DNA of 64,000 nt from Microbacterium laevaniformans (GCF_016907555.1 NZ_JAFBCE010000001.1:2294001-2358000), one strand, 5' to 3'; positions 16,739-25,569 are shown, counted from the first letter of the stretch. Numbers and translations: made by a program. The notes: generated by a model from the sequence alone, not told the origin.

Positions 16739-17551
16739 TCACGGTGCGATCAGCTCCTCGATGACCGTCAGCACCCCGGCATCCGCATTCGAGGGCGCCC
16801 GGAACCGCGCGGCGGCGACGACCTCCGGGTGGGCGTCGGCCATGGCGTACGACCAGTGCGCGGCACCGAGCATCTCGAGATCGTTGAGGTAGTCGCCGAA
16901 CGCGGCGGTCTGCTCGGCCGTCACACCGAGCGCCTCCTGCAGCGCCCGCAGCGCGACCCCCTTGTTGACGGTCGCGTTCATGATGTCGACCCAGTGGTGA
17001 CCGGAGACGACGACCCGGTGGGTCTGGGCGAGATCGGCGAACGCGGGCGCGGAGTGCTCCTCGCCGCCGTCGAGGTCGTAGATCGCGAGCTTGAGGATCT
17101 GATCGTCCACGGTGAGAAGATCGGCCACGACCTCCCGACGCGCGTAGTACTTCTCGACCTCCGCGAGGAACCGAGGGTCGGTGTCCTCGACGTACGCCGA
17201 CCTCTTGCCGCACAGCACGAGTCCGGCGCGGAGGGTCCCCTCCGCGACGGCGGCACGCAGGCGCGAGACGACGGATGCCGCGACCGCCGGATCCACCGCG
17301 TCGGAGCTGACCTCGACGTCGCCGCGGACCACGTACGCTCCGTTTTCGGCGATGTAGTCGAGCTCGCCGTCGACGGCGGCGAACGTCTGCTGCAGCGTCT
17401 CCAGCTGGCGACCGCTGGCCGGGGCGAAGGCGATGCCCCGCTCGCGCAGCCGCCCCAGCAGCGACCACAGCCCGTCGGGGACCGATCCGTCGGGCAGCAG
17501 CAGCGTCCCGTCCATGTCGACGGCGATCAGGCGGATGTCGCGGACGGTCAT
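16739..17551 (-). CDS. Cof-type HAD-superfamily phosphatase
   Basis: This 270-aa protein is a class IIB HAD hydrolase. Motif I is AVDMDGTLLLPDGSVP near residue 10 (nucleophile and acid Asp), motif II is FAPASGRQ, the Lys lies in NKGVALRALQEALG, and motif III is AFGDYLNDLEML. Such enzymes dephosphorylate sugar phosphates or cofactors such as FMN or PLP; the substrate is unknown. A longer frame reaches 17611, but the ATG at 17551 has AAGGATGGAGG upstream and fits the family start. It is divergent from the histidine kinase gene at 17669. Confidence 0.88.
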   Translation of the reverse strand: MTVRDIRLIAVDMDGTLLLPDGSVPDGLWSLLGRLRERGIAFAPASGRQLETLQQTFAAVDGELDYIAENGAYVVRGDVEVSSDAVDPAVAASVVSRLRAAVAEGTLRAGLVLCGKRSAYVEDTDPRFLAEVEKYYARREVVADLLTVDDQILKLAIYDLDGGEEHSAPAFADLAQTHRVVVSGHHWVDIMNATVNKGVALRALQEALGVTAEQTAAFGDYLNDLEMLGAAHWSYAMADAHPEVVAAARFRAPSNADAGVLTVIEELIAP

Positions 17552-17668
17552 GCCTCCATCCTTCCGCACGCCCTCTCTCGGCGCGGAGCCGGCCGGTGGG
17601 GATAACCCCACCCCGATTCGGGGGACCGCTCCCTGCGTCCGCGCCGTGGCGCGCCCTAGCGTGGAGTC

Positions 17669-19015
17669 ATGTCAGAGACCGCCGCCCTGCCCCCGGCATC
17701 CGTGCCACACGCCGCACCCCCGCCGCCTGCGTCGACGGTGCCGGCCCGCCGTATCGGACTTCTCGCCCATCTCGGGGCCATCGCGCAGCTGGCGGCGATG
17801 GGGCTGGCGGGCACCGCGATCTTCAGCCTGCTCCTGCTGCTGCTGAGCCTCGGTGTCGGCCTTCTGCCCGCTCTCGGGTTCGGGGCGCTGTTCCTGGTGG
17901 CGTTCGTCTACGCGACGTGGGCCACCGCGTGGCTCGAATACGCGCGGGTCGACGGCCTCTACGGCTACGACCTGCCCGCGCTGACGGTGCGCCACAGCGC
18001 CCGGCCCGGGTTCTCCGGATGGCTGCGGACGCTCTGGCAGCAGTTCACCGACGGCCCCATGTGGCGCGGCGTCGCTTCGGCCGGCATCTCGACGATCCTC
18101 GGGCTCGTCGTGCTGCCCATCGTCGGCGCCCTGTCCTCCAGCGTGGTGCTGCTGTTCGCGCCGCTGATCGGCGAGGATGCCGCGCGCATCCCCGCCACGG
18201 ACGTGCAGATCGGCATCGAGGCGGCCGTCCCGGTCGGCATCGTGGGCATCATCGTCAGCCTCGCGCTGTTGATCGGCGCCGCGCTCCTGCATGCGGTGCT
18301 CACCCGGGCGGTCCTCGTGCCGAGCCGTGAAGCGGTGCTCGTGGAGCAGGCCCGCGCCGCCGGCACGCAGCGCGAGAGCGCGGTGCGCTCCGGCGAACTG
18401 GAGCGCACGCGCATCGAACGCGACCTCCACGACGGCGTCCAGCCGCGACTCGTCTCGGTGGGGATGACGCTGGGGCTGGCCCAGCAGAAGATCGACAGCG
18501 ATCCTGCCGCGGCCAAGGCGCTGATCGATGAAGCCCACACCTCGACCAAGGCGGCGATCACCGAGCTGCGCCAGCTGGCCCGCGGCATCCACGCCTCCGT
18601 CCTCGACGACCGGGGCCTGGATGCCGCCCTCAGCGCCCTGGCCGCGCGATCGCACGTCCCCGTGACCCTCGACGTGCGTCTGCCCGATGCCTCCGGGGAC
18701 CCGTCGAATCGGTGCAGCCGCACGGCCGAGGCCGCGGTCTACTTCGCCATCGCCGAGTCGCTGACCAACGCGGCCAAGCACTCGCGGGGCAGCGAGGTGC
18801 GCGTGACGGTGCGCCGACGCGATGGCGCCGATCAGGGCGCGCCGGTGCTCTGGGCACGCGTCGAGGACAACGGTGTCGGCGGTGCCCGCGTGCTGCCCGG
18901 CGGCGGCCTCGACGGCATCGCGCATCGGATCGCGGCAGCCGGCGGGGTGAGCCGCCTCGACAGCCCCCACGGCGGTCCGACCGCTCTGGAGGTGAGTGTG
19001 CCGTGCGCATCCTGA
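17669..19015 (+). CDS. membrane sensor histidine kinase, NarL-partner type
   Basis: This 448-aa protein senses a signal at the membrane and phosphorylates the response regulator encoded next to it. Residues 30-220 form a four-helix membrane sensor of the putative-sensor (PF13796-like) type. The HisKA_3 segment ERDLHDGVQPRLVSVGMTLG near residue 252 carries the phospho-His. The ATPase domain shows AESLTNAAKHS and VEDNGVGG. TAGCGT (17657-17662) and six bases precede the ATG. The C-terminus overlaps the response regulator start by 13 bp. Confidence 0.92.
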   Translation: MSETAALPPASVPHAAPPPPASTVPARRIGLLAHLGAIAQLAAMGLAGTAIFSLLLLLLSLGVGLLPALGFGALFLVAFVYATWATAWLEYARVDGLYGYDLPALTVRHSARPGFSGWLRTLWQQFTDGPMWRGVASAGISTILGLVVLPIVGALSSSVVLLFAPLIGEDAARIPATDVQIGIEAAVPVGIVGIIVSLALLIGAALLHAVLTRAVLVPSREAVLVEQARAAGTQRESAVRSGELERTRIERDLHDGVQPRLVSVGMTLGLAQQKIDSDPAAAKALIDEAHTSTKAAITELRQLARGIHASVLDDRGLDAALSALAARSHVPVTLDVRLPDASGDPSNRCSRTAEAAVYFAIAESLTNAAKHSRGSEVRVTVRRRDGADQGAPVLWARVEDNGVGGARVLPGGGLDGIAHRIAAAGGVSRLDSPHGGPTALEVSVPCAS

Positions 19016-19659
19016 TCTGCGAGGATTCCACCCTGCTGCGCGAGGGTCTCGTGCGCCTCCTCGACGACGCCGGTCACGAGGTGGTCGCCGCGCTCCCCGA
19101 CGCCGGGGCGCTGATGGATGCCGTGGCCACCTCCACCCCGGATCTGTGCATCCTCGACGTGCGCCTGCCGCCCACGTTCACCGATGAAGGCATCCGCGCC
19201 GCGGTGCACCTGCGCGCCGCACATCCGGAGGTGGCCGTGCTGGTGCTCAGCCAATACGTCGAGGAGCGGTATGCGGGCGAGCTGATCAGCACCCAGTCCG
19301 CGGCGCTGGGCTACCTGCTGAAGGATCGCGTGGCCGATGTCGGCGATTTCCTCGATGCGGTCGAACGCATCGGCGCGGGCGCCACCGTCCTCGACCCCGA
19401 AGTGGTCGCGCAGCTGCTCACCCGCCGCGGACGCGACGCACGCATGGCGCGGCTGACCGAACGCGAGCGCAGCGTGCTGGCGCTGATCGCCGAAGGCAAG
19501 AGCAACCAGGCGATCGCACAGACGCTGTTCGTCACCGAGGCGAGCGTCGAGAAGCACATCACCTCGCTGTTCCAAAAGCTCGACCTCGAGCAGGACGAAC
19601 ACGGCAACCGACGGGTGCTGGCCGCCCTCATCCACTGGGAGAACGGAACGAACCGATGA
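19003..19659 (+). CDS. response regulator, NarL/LuxR family
   Basis: This 218-aa protein has a receiver domain (ICEDSTLL acidic pocket, ILDVRLPP phospho-Asp near residue 51, LKDR Lys near residue 107). A LuxR-type helix-turn-helix follows (LTERERSVLALIAEGKSNQAIA...ASVEKHITSLFQKLDL). The GTG start lies inside the end of the kinase gene with GGAGG upstream. The stop overlaps the start of the DUF4097 gene (ATGA), so kinase, regulator and DUF4097 protein are co-translated. It probably controls its own operon and envelope genes; this is inferred from context. Confidence 0.93.
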   Translation: MRILICEDSTLLREGLVRLLDDAGHEVVAALPDAGALMDAVATSTPDLCILDVRLPPTFTDEGIRAAVHLRAAHPEVAVLVLSQYVEERYAGELISTQSAALGYLLKDRVADVGDFLDAVERIGAGATVLDPEVVAQLLTRRGRDARMARLTERERSVLALIAEGKSNQAIAQTLFVTEASVEKHITSLFQKLDLEQDEHGNRRVLAALIHWENGTNR

Positions 19660-20522
19660 CCACCACCCTCACACCGCCTCCGCCGACCGCCGGCGCGGGT
19701 GGGCCATCCGCCGGCCGTCCCGACGGACCGCCGCGTCCGACCGGCCCACGCCCGGCGGCCCGCGTCGTGGCGATCCTGACGATCGCGCTCGGCGCCGCCC
19801 TGATCTTCGGCGCGTTCGCCACCTCGGCGCTCGGCGCGATCGCCGGCGCCGCGCGCGGCAGCGGCACGCTGACGGCGGATGCCGCGGACGTACGCGCCCT
19901 CACCGTCGACGTGGCCGCCGCGGATCTGAGCATCGTCTACGGCGGGGACCGCGCATCGCTCGCAGTCGACGGCGCCGCCGCGGACTGGCGACTGCGGCGC
20001 GACGGCGACCGGCTCGTGGTGACGACCGAGCGCTCCTGGTGGAGCGCGATCCGCCCCTTCGGGCGCAGCGACACCGCGGTGCTGACCCTCCCCCGTTCGC
20101 TGGAGCGGGTCGCCCTCGACGGCGATCTCACGCTCAGCGCCGGCGCGCTGCGGGTGCAGGGCACGTACGGGACGGTGGACGCCACCGTGAGCGCCGGATC
20201 GATGGAGCTGTCGGGGCGAGCGGCAGCGCTCACCGCGGACGTCTCCGCCGGGCGACTCGTCGTGGATCTCGCCGGAGTCGATCGCGCGGGCTTCAAGCTG
20301 AGCGCCGGGTCCGTCGAGGGCAGCCTCACCGGGTCCGCGCCCCGGACACTGACGGCGGACCTCAGCGCGGGCCGGCTCGCTCTCGTGCTGCCCGACGCGA
20401 CCTACGCCGTGTCCACCGACGCCGCCGCCGGGGACGTGGAGAACCGTCTGCGCGTGGATCCGGATTCGCCGCGGCGGGTCAGCCTGACGGTCTCGGCAGG
20501 GCTCGCCTCGCTGCGATCGTGA
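19656..20522 (+). CDS. membrane-anchored DUF4097 beta-repeat protein
   Basis: This 288-aa protein has a Pro-rich cytoplasmic N-terminus, one transmembrane helix (residues 34-60) and an external right-handed beta-repeat region with recurring SAG turns (LSAGALRVQG, VSAGSMELSG, VSAGRLVVDL, LSAGSVEGSL). This is the DUF4097 pattern, also found in Lia-type envelope stress proteins of Firmicutes. The start overlaps the response regulator stop. I infer a sensing or adaptor role for the two-component system; no enzymatic motif is present. Confidence 0.8.
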   Translation: MTTTLTPPPPTAGAGGPSAGRPDGPPRPTGPRPAARVVAILTIALGAALIFGAFATSALGAIAGAARGSGTLTADAADVRALTVDVAAADLSIVYGGDRASLAVDGAAADWRLRRDGDRLVVTTERSWWSAIRPFGRSDTAVLTLPRSLERVALDGDLTLSAGALRVQGTYGTVDATVSAGSMELSGRAAALTADVSAGRLVVDLAGVDRAGFKLSAGSVEGSLTGSAPRTLTADLSAGRLALVLPDATYAVSTDAAAGDVENRLRVDPDSPRRVSLTVSAGLASLRS

Positions 20523-20827
20523 GGACGGGACCGTTTCCTGGCAGGACGGTATGCGAACGATATGCACTCGGCGGACGTGCCTCCGGTCGTGACCTGGCCG
20601 TTATAACGTGAGTCATCGCCGAATCCGGACACCGACTCCATGAGCCGGAGGAGGCGACGCAGGACTCTCCCCCTGCGAATGTGGTGCAACGGATTGCAGG
20701 GCCGGTCGTCCTCTCGGACGGCCGGCCCACCGTCGTTTCCGGGGCTCGCGCATCGATCTCGTCCGGCCATGCCTTTCTCACAGGACTCGCGTCTGCACAC
20801 CCGGCTCGCGGACGCTAGCGTAAAGGC
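20523..20827. other. gene-poor spacer between the DUF4097 gene and pgi
   Basis: No convincing gene is seen in these 305 bp. They hold a TTATAAC element near 20601, a GC-rich hairpin at 20699-20728 and, at the right end, the pgi promoter. A 63-codon Arg-rich frame (20640-20831) has no ribosome site and overlaps pgi, so it is not called. Confidence 0.5.
20699..20728 (+). terminator. GC-rich hairpin, possible terminator
   Basis: GGGCCGGTCGTCC and GGACGGCCGGCCC pair at 12 of 13 positions around a TCTC loop. It could end the kinase operon, 177 bp upstream, or a short transcript from the TTATAAC element near 20601. There is no strong T-run, so the role is uncertain. Confidence 0.4.
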
Positions 20828-22507
20828 GTGAGCACTCCCATCGACGCCACCCGCACTCCCGCCTGGGCCGATCTGTCCGCACGCGCCGCGGATTTCGCCC
20901 CCGACCTCCGCGCCTGGTTCGCCGACGACCCGACGCGGGTCGAGCAACTGACCTTCGACGCCGCCGACCTGCACGTCGACCTCTCCAAGAACCTGGTGGA
21001 CGACGGCATCCTGACCTCGCTCCTGGCCCTCGCCGACGACGTGCACCTGGCCGATCGCCTCGCGGCCATGTTCCGCGGCGAGCACATCAACACGACGGAA
21101 GACCGCGCCGTGCTGCACACGGCGCTGCGACGCCCGGCCGGAGCGACGCCCGAGCTGGTCGTGGACGGTCAGCACGTGGATGCCGATGTGCAGGCCGTGC
21201 TGAACGCGATGAGCGCTTTCGCCGATCGCGTGCGCTCGGGCGGGTGGAAGGGTGTCACCGGCAAGACGGTCACGCACGTCGTCAACATCGGTATCGGCGG
21301 CTCCGACCTCGGTCCCGCGATGATCTCGACCGCGCTGGAGCCGTATGCGACCGCGGGGATCAGCGCGCGTTTCGTCTCGAACATCGACCCGTTCGACCTG
21401 GCGCACAAGACGAAGGACCTCGACCCCGAGACGACGCTGTTCATCGTCGCCTCGAAGACGTTCACGACGCTGGAGACGCTCACCAACGCGCGTCTCGCGC
21501 GCGACTGGCTGTGGACGGGCCTGGCCGCCGCCGGGGCGATCGACGGCTCCGACGCGCAGAAGCAGGATGCCGTCGCGCACCACTTCGTCGCGGTCTCGAC
21601 GGCCCTCGACAAGGTGGCCGACTTCGGCATCGACCCGGCGAACGCCTTCGGATTCTGGGACTGGGTGGGCGGCCGCTACTCGGTCGACTCCGCCATCGGC
21701 CTGTCGCTGATGGTCGAGCTCGGACCGGACGCGTTCCGCGAGCTTCTCGCGGGCTTCCACGCGATCGACGAGCACGTGCGCACGACCCCGTTCGCGCGCA
21801 ACGTGCCGGTCCTCATGGGCCTGCTCAACGTCTGGTACACGAATTTCCTCGGCGCGCAGTCGCACGCCGTGCTCCCCTACGCCCAGCAGCTCAGCCGCTT
21901 CGCCGCGTACCTGCAGCAGCTGACCATGGAGTCCAACGGCAAGCGCGTGCGCTGGGACGGCTCGCCCGTCACGAGCGACACGGGCGAGATCTTCTGGGGC
22001 GAGCCGGGCACCAACGGTCAGCACGCCTTCTACCAGCTGATCCATCAGGGCACCCGCCTGATCCCGGCGGACTTCATCGCCTTCGTGAACCCCGCGTACG
22101 ACCTGAACGACGGCGGCCGCGACGTGCACGGCCTGTTCCTGGCGAACTTCCTCGCGCAGACCAAGGCTCTCGCCTTCGGCAAGACGGCGGAGGAGGTCGA
22201 AGCCGAGGGCACCACCGGCGCGCTCGTGGCGGCACGCACGTTCCCCGGCAACCGCCCGACGACGTCGATCTTCGCGCCGGCGCTGACCCCGCGCGTGCTC
22301 GGCGAGCTGGTCGCTCTGTACGAGCACATCACCTTCACGCAGGGTGTGGTCTGGGGCATCAACTCGTTCGACCAGTGGGGTGTCGAGCTCGGCAAGCAGC
22401 TCGCTCTGCAGATCGCCCCCGCCGTCGAGGGCGATGCGGCCGCGTATGACGCGCAGGATGCCTCGACCCGCGCGCTCCTGGACTACTACCGCGCCCACCG
22501 CGCCTGA
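20828..22507 (+). CDS. pgi: glucose-6-phosphate isomerase
   Basis: This 559-aa enzyme interconverts glucose-6-phosphate and fructose-6-phosphate in glycolysis. The phosphate-binding segments are visible as [20 protein letters not shown] and [16 protein letters not shown], and the signature [18 protein letters not shown]. The active Glu lies in [20 protein letters not shown] and the Lys in [17 protein letters not shown]. The length is typical of the bacterial/eukaryotic long form. The start is GTG, six bases after TAGCGT (20816-20821), so the mRNA is probably leaderless. A tandem repeat cluster follows the stop. Confidence 0.97.
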   Translation: MSTPIDATRTPAWADLSARAADFAPDLRAWFADDPTRVEQLTFDAADLHVDLSKNLVDDGILTSLLALADDVHLADRLAAMFRGEHINTTEDRAVLHTALRRPAGATPELVVDGQHVDADVQAVLNAMSAFADRVRSGGWKGVTGKTVTHVVNIGIGGSDLGPAMISTALEPYATAGISARFVSNIDPFDLAHKTKDLDPETTLFIVASKTFTTLETLTNARLARDWLWTGLAAAGAIDGSDAQKQDAVAHHFVAVSTALDKVADFGIDPANAFGFWDWVGGRYSVDSAIGLSLMVELGPDAFRELLAGFHAIDEHVRTTPFARNVPVLMGLLNVWYTNFLGAQSHAVLPYAQQLSRFAAYLQQLTMESNGKRVRWDGSPVTSDTGEIFWGEPGTNGQHAFYQLIHQGTRLIPADFIAFVNPAYDLNDGGRDVHGLFLANFLAQTKALAFGKTAEEVEAEGTTGALVAARTFPGNRPTTSIFAPALTPRVLGELVALYEHITFTQGVVWGINSFDQWGVELGKQLALQIAPAVEGDAAAYDAQDASTRALLDYYRAHRA

Positions 22508-22520
22508 CGCGTCCCACCTC

Positions 22521-22634
22521 CGCGAGAAACCATCGCCGCGTCGAGAAACACGCGCCGGCGTGGTTTCTCGCGGCGGTCGTGGTTTCTCGCGGCGGTCGTG
22601 GTTTCTCGCGGCGGTCGTGGTTTCTCGCCGTCAG
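22521..22634. repeat. 19-bp tandem repeat with inverted copies
   Basis: The unit CGTGGTTTCTCGCGGCGGT occurs three times in perfect tandem (22559-22577, 22578-22596, 22597-22615), and a fourth copy diverges after 12 bases. Two copies of the GAGAAAC core in opposite orientation lie just left (about 22524 and 22543), so the transcript could fold into alternative long hairpins. It sits between the convergent ends of pgi and the XRE-cupin gene and probably works as a bidirectional terminator. Confidence 0.75.
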
Positions 22635-23182
22635 GCGAGGCGCGTGTGGAAGCGTTCGCCCGAGGCACTGAAGATGCTCAGCACCTCGGCGGGGCCATCG
22701 GCGGTCGCGCTGATCGAGTGCGGCAACCGCGTGTCGAACTCGGCGGCCTCGCCGGCGCCGAGCGCGTGCTCGCTGCCGTCGAGCGCCAACCGCACGCGGC
22801 CGCTCAGCACGTAGAGCCACTCGTATCCCTCGTGGATGCGGGCGGCGGGCGCGGCATCCATCGGCGGATAGACGATCTTCAGCGCCTGCATCGGCGAGTC
22901 CTCGAGCGTCAGCGGCGCGATGACCATCCCGTCGCGACGCTCGATCGGGCGGTGCACGCGCGGGTCACGTGTCTCGGTAGGAAGGAGATCGTCGACGCGG
23001 ATGCCGAGTCGACGCGTCAACGGCAGCAACAGCTCGAGCGAGGCTTGTCGCTTGCCCGACTCCAGACGCGACAGCGTACTCACCGAGACGCCCGCCGGCG
23101 TCGCGAGCTCCTCGAGCGTCCAGCCGCGTGCGTGCCGGGCCGCACGAAGGCGAGCGCCGACCTGATCGAGAGCGTGGGACAT
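22631..23182 (-). CDS. XRE-family regulator with C-terminal cupin domain
   Basis: This 183-aa protein has an N-terminal lambda-type helix-turn-helix (residues 6-60: LRAARHARGWTLEELA, VSVSTLSRLESGKRQASL) and a C-terminal cupin (residues 105-180: HEGYEWLYVLSGRVRLALDG, LGAGEAAEFDTRLPHSI). Such regulators bind a small ligand in the cupin and control a neighbouring gene. The neighbour here is the divergent flavin reductase-methyltransferase fusion, and both promoters use the same TTGCAA box. CAAACT plus six bases precedes the ATG (leaderless). Confidence 0.9.
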   Translation of the reverse strand: MSHALDQVGARLRAARHARGWTLEELATPAGVSVSTLSRLESGKRQASLELLLPLTRRLGIRVDDLLPTETRDPRVHRPIERRDGMVIAPLTLEDSPMQALKIVYPPMDAAPAARIHEGYEWLYVLSGRVRLALDGSEHALGAGEAAEFDTRLPHSISATADGPAEVLSIFSASGERFHTRLA

Positions 23183-23188
23183 CTCCTC

Positions 23189-23241
23189 AGTTTGCCAATA
23201 ACGCAATTCTGTTTGCAATCATCACCCGCACCTTCCACAGT
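23189..23241. promoter_or_regulatory. divergent promoters sharing one palindromic -35 box
   Basis: TTGCAA at 23213-23218 is its own reverse complement. Rightward, a 17-bp spacer leads to CACAGT (23236-23241), then six bases and the ATG at 23248. Leftward, an 18-bp spacer leads to CAAACT (23194-23189), then six bases and the ATG at 23182. Only one polymerase could bind at a time. GTTTGC occurs twice here (from 23190 and 23211) and may be the XRE operator half-site. Confidence 0.5.
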
Positions 23242-23247
23242 GGACCT

Positions 23248-24801
23248 ATGCAGAGCAGAGAGTGGGACGCGGTCGTCATCGGCGGCGGCGCGGCCGGCCT
23301 GAGCGCCGCACAGATGCTGGGACGTGCGCGTCGGCGCACGCTGGTGATCGACGGCGCCAGCCCGCGCAATCGCTTCGCCGCGCACATGCACGGCGTCCTG
23401 GGCCACGACGGCATCGATCCCCAGGCGCTGCTCGCGCGCGGACGCGACGAGCTGGGCCGCTACGGCGTGCGCGTCGAAGAGGGCGAGGTCGACGGCATCC
23501 GCGATGACGGCGCCGTGTTGCGCCTCACGCGCACCGACGGCACGACCGACACCGCTCGCGCCGTCATCATCGCCAGCGGAGTGCGCGACCAGCTGCCGCC
23601 CGTCGCGGGGCTCGCCGAATACTGGGGACGCCATGTGCTGCACTGCCCGTACTGCCACGGCTTCGAGGTGGCGGGCAGCCGTCTCGGCGTGCTGGCGACC
23701 TCGCCGCAGAGCGTGCACCAGATCGAGCTGGTTCGGCAGTGGAGCGAGGAGCTCACCGCCTTCACGGGCGCGATCGAGCCCCTCGACGACGAGCTGCGGG
23801 TGCGCTGGCGGGCTCGCGGCATCCGCATCGTGCCGACCCCGATCGTGGCCCTCGACGGGGCGAACGGTGCGCTGCACGCGGCGCGGGATGCCGACGGCGA
23901 GATGCACGCGATCGATGCCCTGTTCGTCGCGCCGACGCCAGCGATCGACCTGGCGTTCGCCGACGCCCTTCGCCTGGCGCGCACCGACGATCCCGGGGCG
24001 CCGCTGGCGGTCGACCTCCTGGGCACGACCTCGCATCCGCGCGTGTGGGCGGCCGGCAATGTCGTCGCGCCCTACGGCAATGTTCCCGTCGCGATGGCGG
24101 CCGGATCGATGGCGGGCGCCGGGGTCAATGCCGCACTGGTCGTGGAGGACGGCGACCTGGCACTGGCGCAGCGCGCCCGCGAACGAGCCTCGGCGTGGGA
24201 GCAGCGCTACGCGACCCGCGACAGCATCTGGTCGGGTCACGTCAATGCGACCTTCGCCGACCTCGCCGCGACGCTCCCGGTCGGCAGAGCCCTGGAGGTC
24301 GGCTGCGGCGAGGGGGCGGATGCCGTCTGGCTCGCCGAACACGGCTGGAACGTGACGGCGGTCGACGTCTCAGAGACCGCGATCCGCCGCGGTGCGACCG
24401 CAGCGCGCGAGCGCGGACTCTCCGAACGGGTCACCTTCTTCGTGGGAAGCGGCACGCAGGCCGTGCCGCCCGGGACGTTCGATCTGGTCAGCGCGAGCTT
24501 CTTGCACTCGTGGGAACCGGATTTCCCGCGCGTCCCCCTGCTGCGCGGCGCGGCCGAGCGCGTCGCCGTCGGCGGCTATCTGCTGATCGTGTCGCACGCC
24601 GTGGCGCCGCCGTGGTCTCATCACGGCGACGACGGGCAACGCCCACGGCTGCTGCCCCCGGAGGAGGAGCTGCGACTGCTCGACCTCGATCCGCAGGCGT
24701 GGGAGGCGGTGCTCGTGGAGACCCGCACCCGCGCCGCAACGGGCCGCGATGAGGAGCCGGGGACGCTCGAGGACGGCGTGCTGCTGCTGCGCCGGCGCTG
24801 A
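23248..24801 (+). CDS. fused thioredoxin-reductase-like flavoprotein and SAM-dependent methyltransferase
   Basis: This 517-aa protein joins two enzymes. Residues 1-305 are a pyridine-nucleotide/FAD oxidoreductase of thioredoxin-reductase type: FAD loop VVIGGGAAGLSAAQMLGRAR, redox pair HCPYCHGFEV near residue 133, and a terminal FAD motif VWAAGNVVAPYGNVPVAMAA. Residues 330-517 are a class I methyltransferase: LEVGCGEGADAVWLAEHGW, VTAVDVS and FDLVSASFLHSW. The NADPH loop (GSRLGVLATSPQSVHQIEL) is not a canonical GxGxxA. Bifunctional proteins of this layout are known in actinobacteria, but their substrate is not. It is divergent from an XRE-cupin regulator. Confidence 0.9.
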   Translation: MQSREWDAVVIGGGAAGLSAAQMLGRARRRTLVIDGASPRNRFAAHMHGVLGHDGIDPQALLARGRDELGRYGVRVEEGEVDGIRDDGAVLRLTRTDGTTDTARAVIIASGVRDQLPPVAGLAEYWGRHVLHCPYCHGFEVAGSRLGVLATSPQSVHQIELVRQWSEELTAFTGAIEPLDDELRVRWRARGIRIVPTPIVALDGANGALHAARDADGEMHAIDALFVAPTPAIDLAFADALRLARTDDPGAPLAVDLLGTTSHPRVWAAGNVVAPYGNVPVAMAAGSMAGAGVNAALVVEDGDLALAQRARERASAWEQRYATRDSIWSGHVNATFADLAATLPVGRALEVGCGEGADAVWLAEHGWNVTAVDVSETAIRRGATAARERGLSERVTFFVGSGTQAVPPGTFDLVSASFLHSWEPDFPRVPLLRGAAERVAVGGYLLIVSHAVAPPWSHHGDDGQRPRLLPPEEELRLLDLDPQAWEAVLVETRTRAATGRDEEPGTLEDGVLLLRRR

Positions 24802-24829
24802 CGGTCGACGACGCGGCCGCGCGTCGCCG

Positions 24830-25471
24830 TTACGACTCTCCGTGCACCGCGGCGGCCGCAGCGGCGCGCGCGAGCCACGCGGGCGGGATGCCGTAGCGCT
24901 GCGAAGGGATGAGTCGCCCGGCCGCGCACTCCTCGACGAGCTGCGCGAGGCGGGCGCTCCGCGTCTCGGCACGGCGCGCGCCGTGCACCCAGTGGGCGCA
25001 GATGCGACGGTAGCCCGGGGTCGCGGCATCCCAGAACGCGCGAGCCGCGGCAACGGCCGTGATCGCGGCCAGCTCGTCCGCGTCGAGCTCGTCGCTGGTC
25101 TCATACGAGCAGATCGCGGTGCGTTCCGGCCGGCGCCGCTCGAATGCCGCCAGGCCCGCCGGGTGCATGCGCCCCTCCACGGTGAGCCGCGCGACGTGGG
25201 CGATGTTCACCGCGCTCCACGTGGAGGTGGGCGTGCGCGGCGTCCACCGCTGGATGCGCGCGTCGTCGTCGAGCCGTCGACTCGTCGAGTCGATCCAGCC
25301 GAAGCACAGCGCCTCGGGGACCGCGTCCTCCCAGCGCAGCCCCTGCTCGGGATGACCCTTGCGCCGGCGCACCATCCACAGTTCGGTCGCGGTGTCGTGG
25401 TGGGCTTCGAGCCATGCCCGGAAGGCCGCGGCATCCGCGAAGAACACCGACTCGCCCCCGTCCACTCCCAT
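24830..25471 (-). CDS. YdeI/OmpD-associated family protein
   Basis: This 213-aa protein begins with the family pattern FFADAAAFRAWLEAHHDTAT, then ELWMVRRRKG and LCFGWIDSTSRRLDDD, and has WTPRTPTSTWSAVNIAHVAR near residue 80. The family is sometimes called bacteriocin-protection or YdeI-like; its molecular function is not settled. TAGCGT (25483-25478) and six bases precede the ATG (leaderless). It lies between the fusion enzyme, convergent, and a decayed ABC transporter. Confidence 0.85.
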   Translation of the reverse strand: MGVDGGESVFFADAAAFRAWLEAHHDTATELWMVRRRKGHPEQGLRWEDAVPEALCFGWIDSTSRRLDDDARIQRWTPRTPTSTWSAVNIAHVARLTVEGRMHPAGLAAFERRRPERTAICSYETSDELDADELAAITAVAAARAFWDAATPGYRRICAHWVHGARRAETRSARLAQLVEECAAGRLIPSQRYGIPPAWLARAAAAAAVHGES

Positions 25472-25569
25472 GCCGCGACGCTAGCAGCGACCCCCGACGC
25501 GCGACAGAGATCGCCCGGGAGGCGGATGCCGATACATCCCGGGGCCGATGACGCCGCGGGGGCCGCCGC

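Noticed and set aside
20640..20831. 63-codon Arg-rich frame before pgi
   Set aside because: It has no ribosome site or -10 at the right distance, overlaps the pgi start and has a hairpin in the middle.
22521..22634. CRISPR-like short repeats after pgi
   Set aside because: The copies are directly adjacent with no spacers, and no cas gene is in the window.
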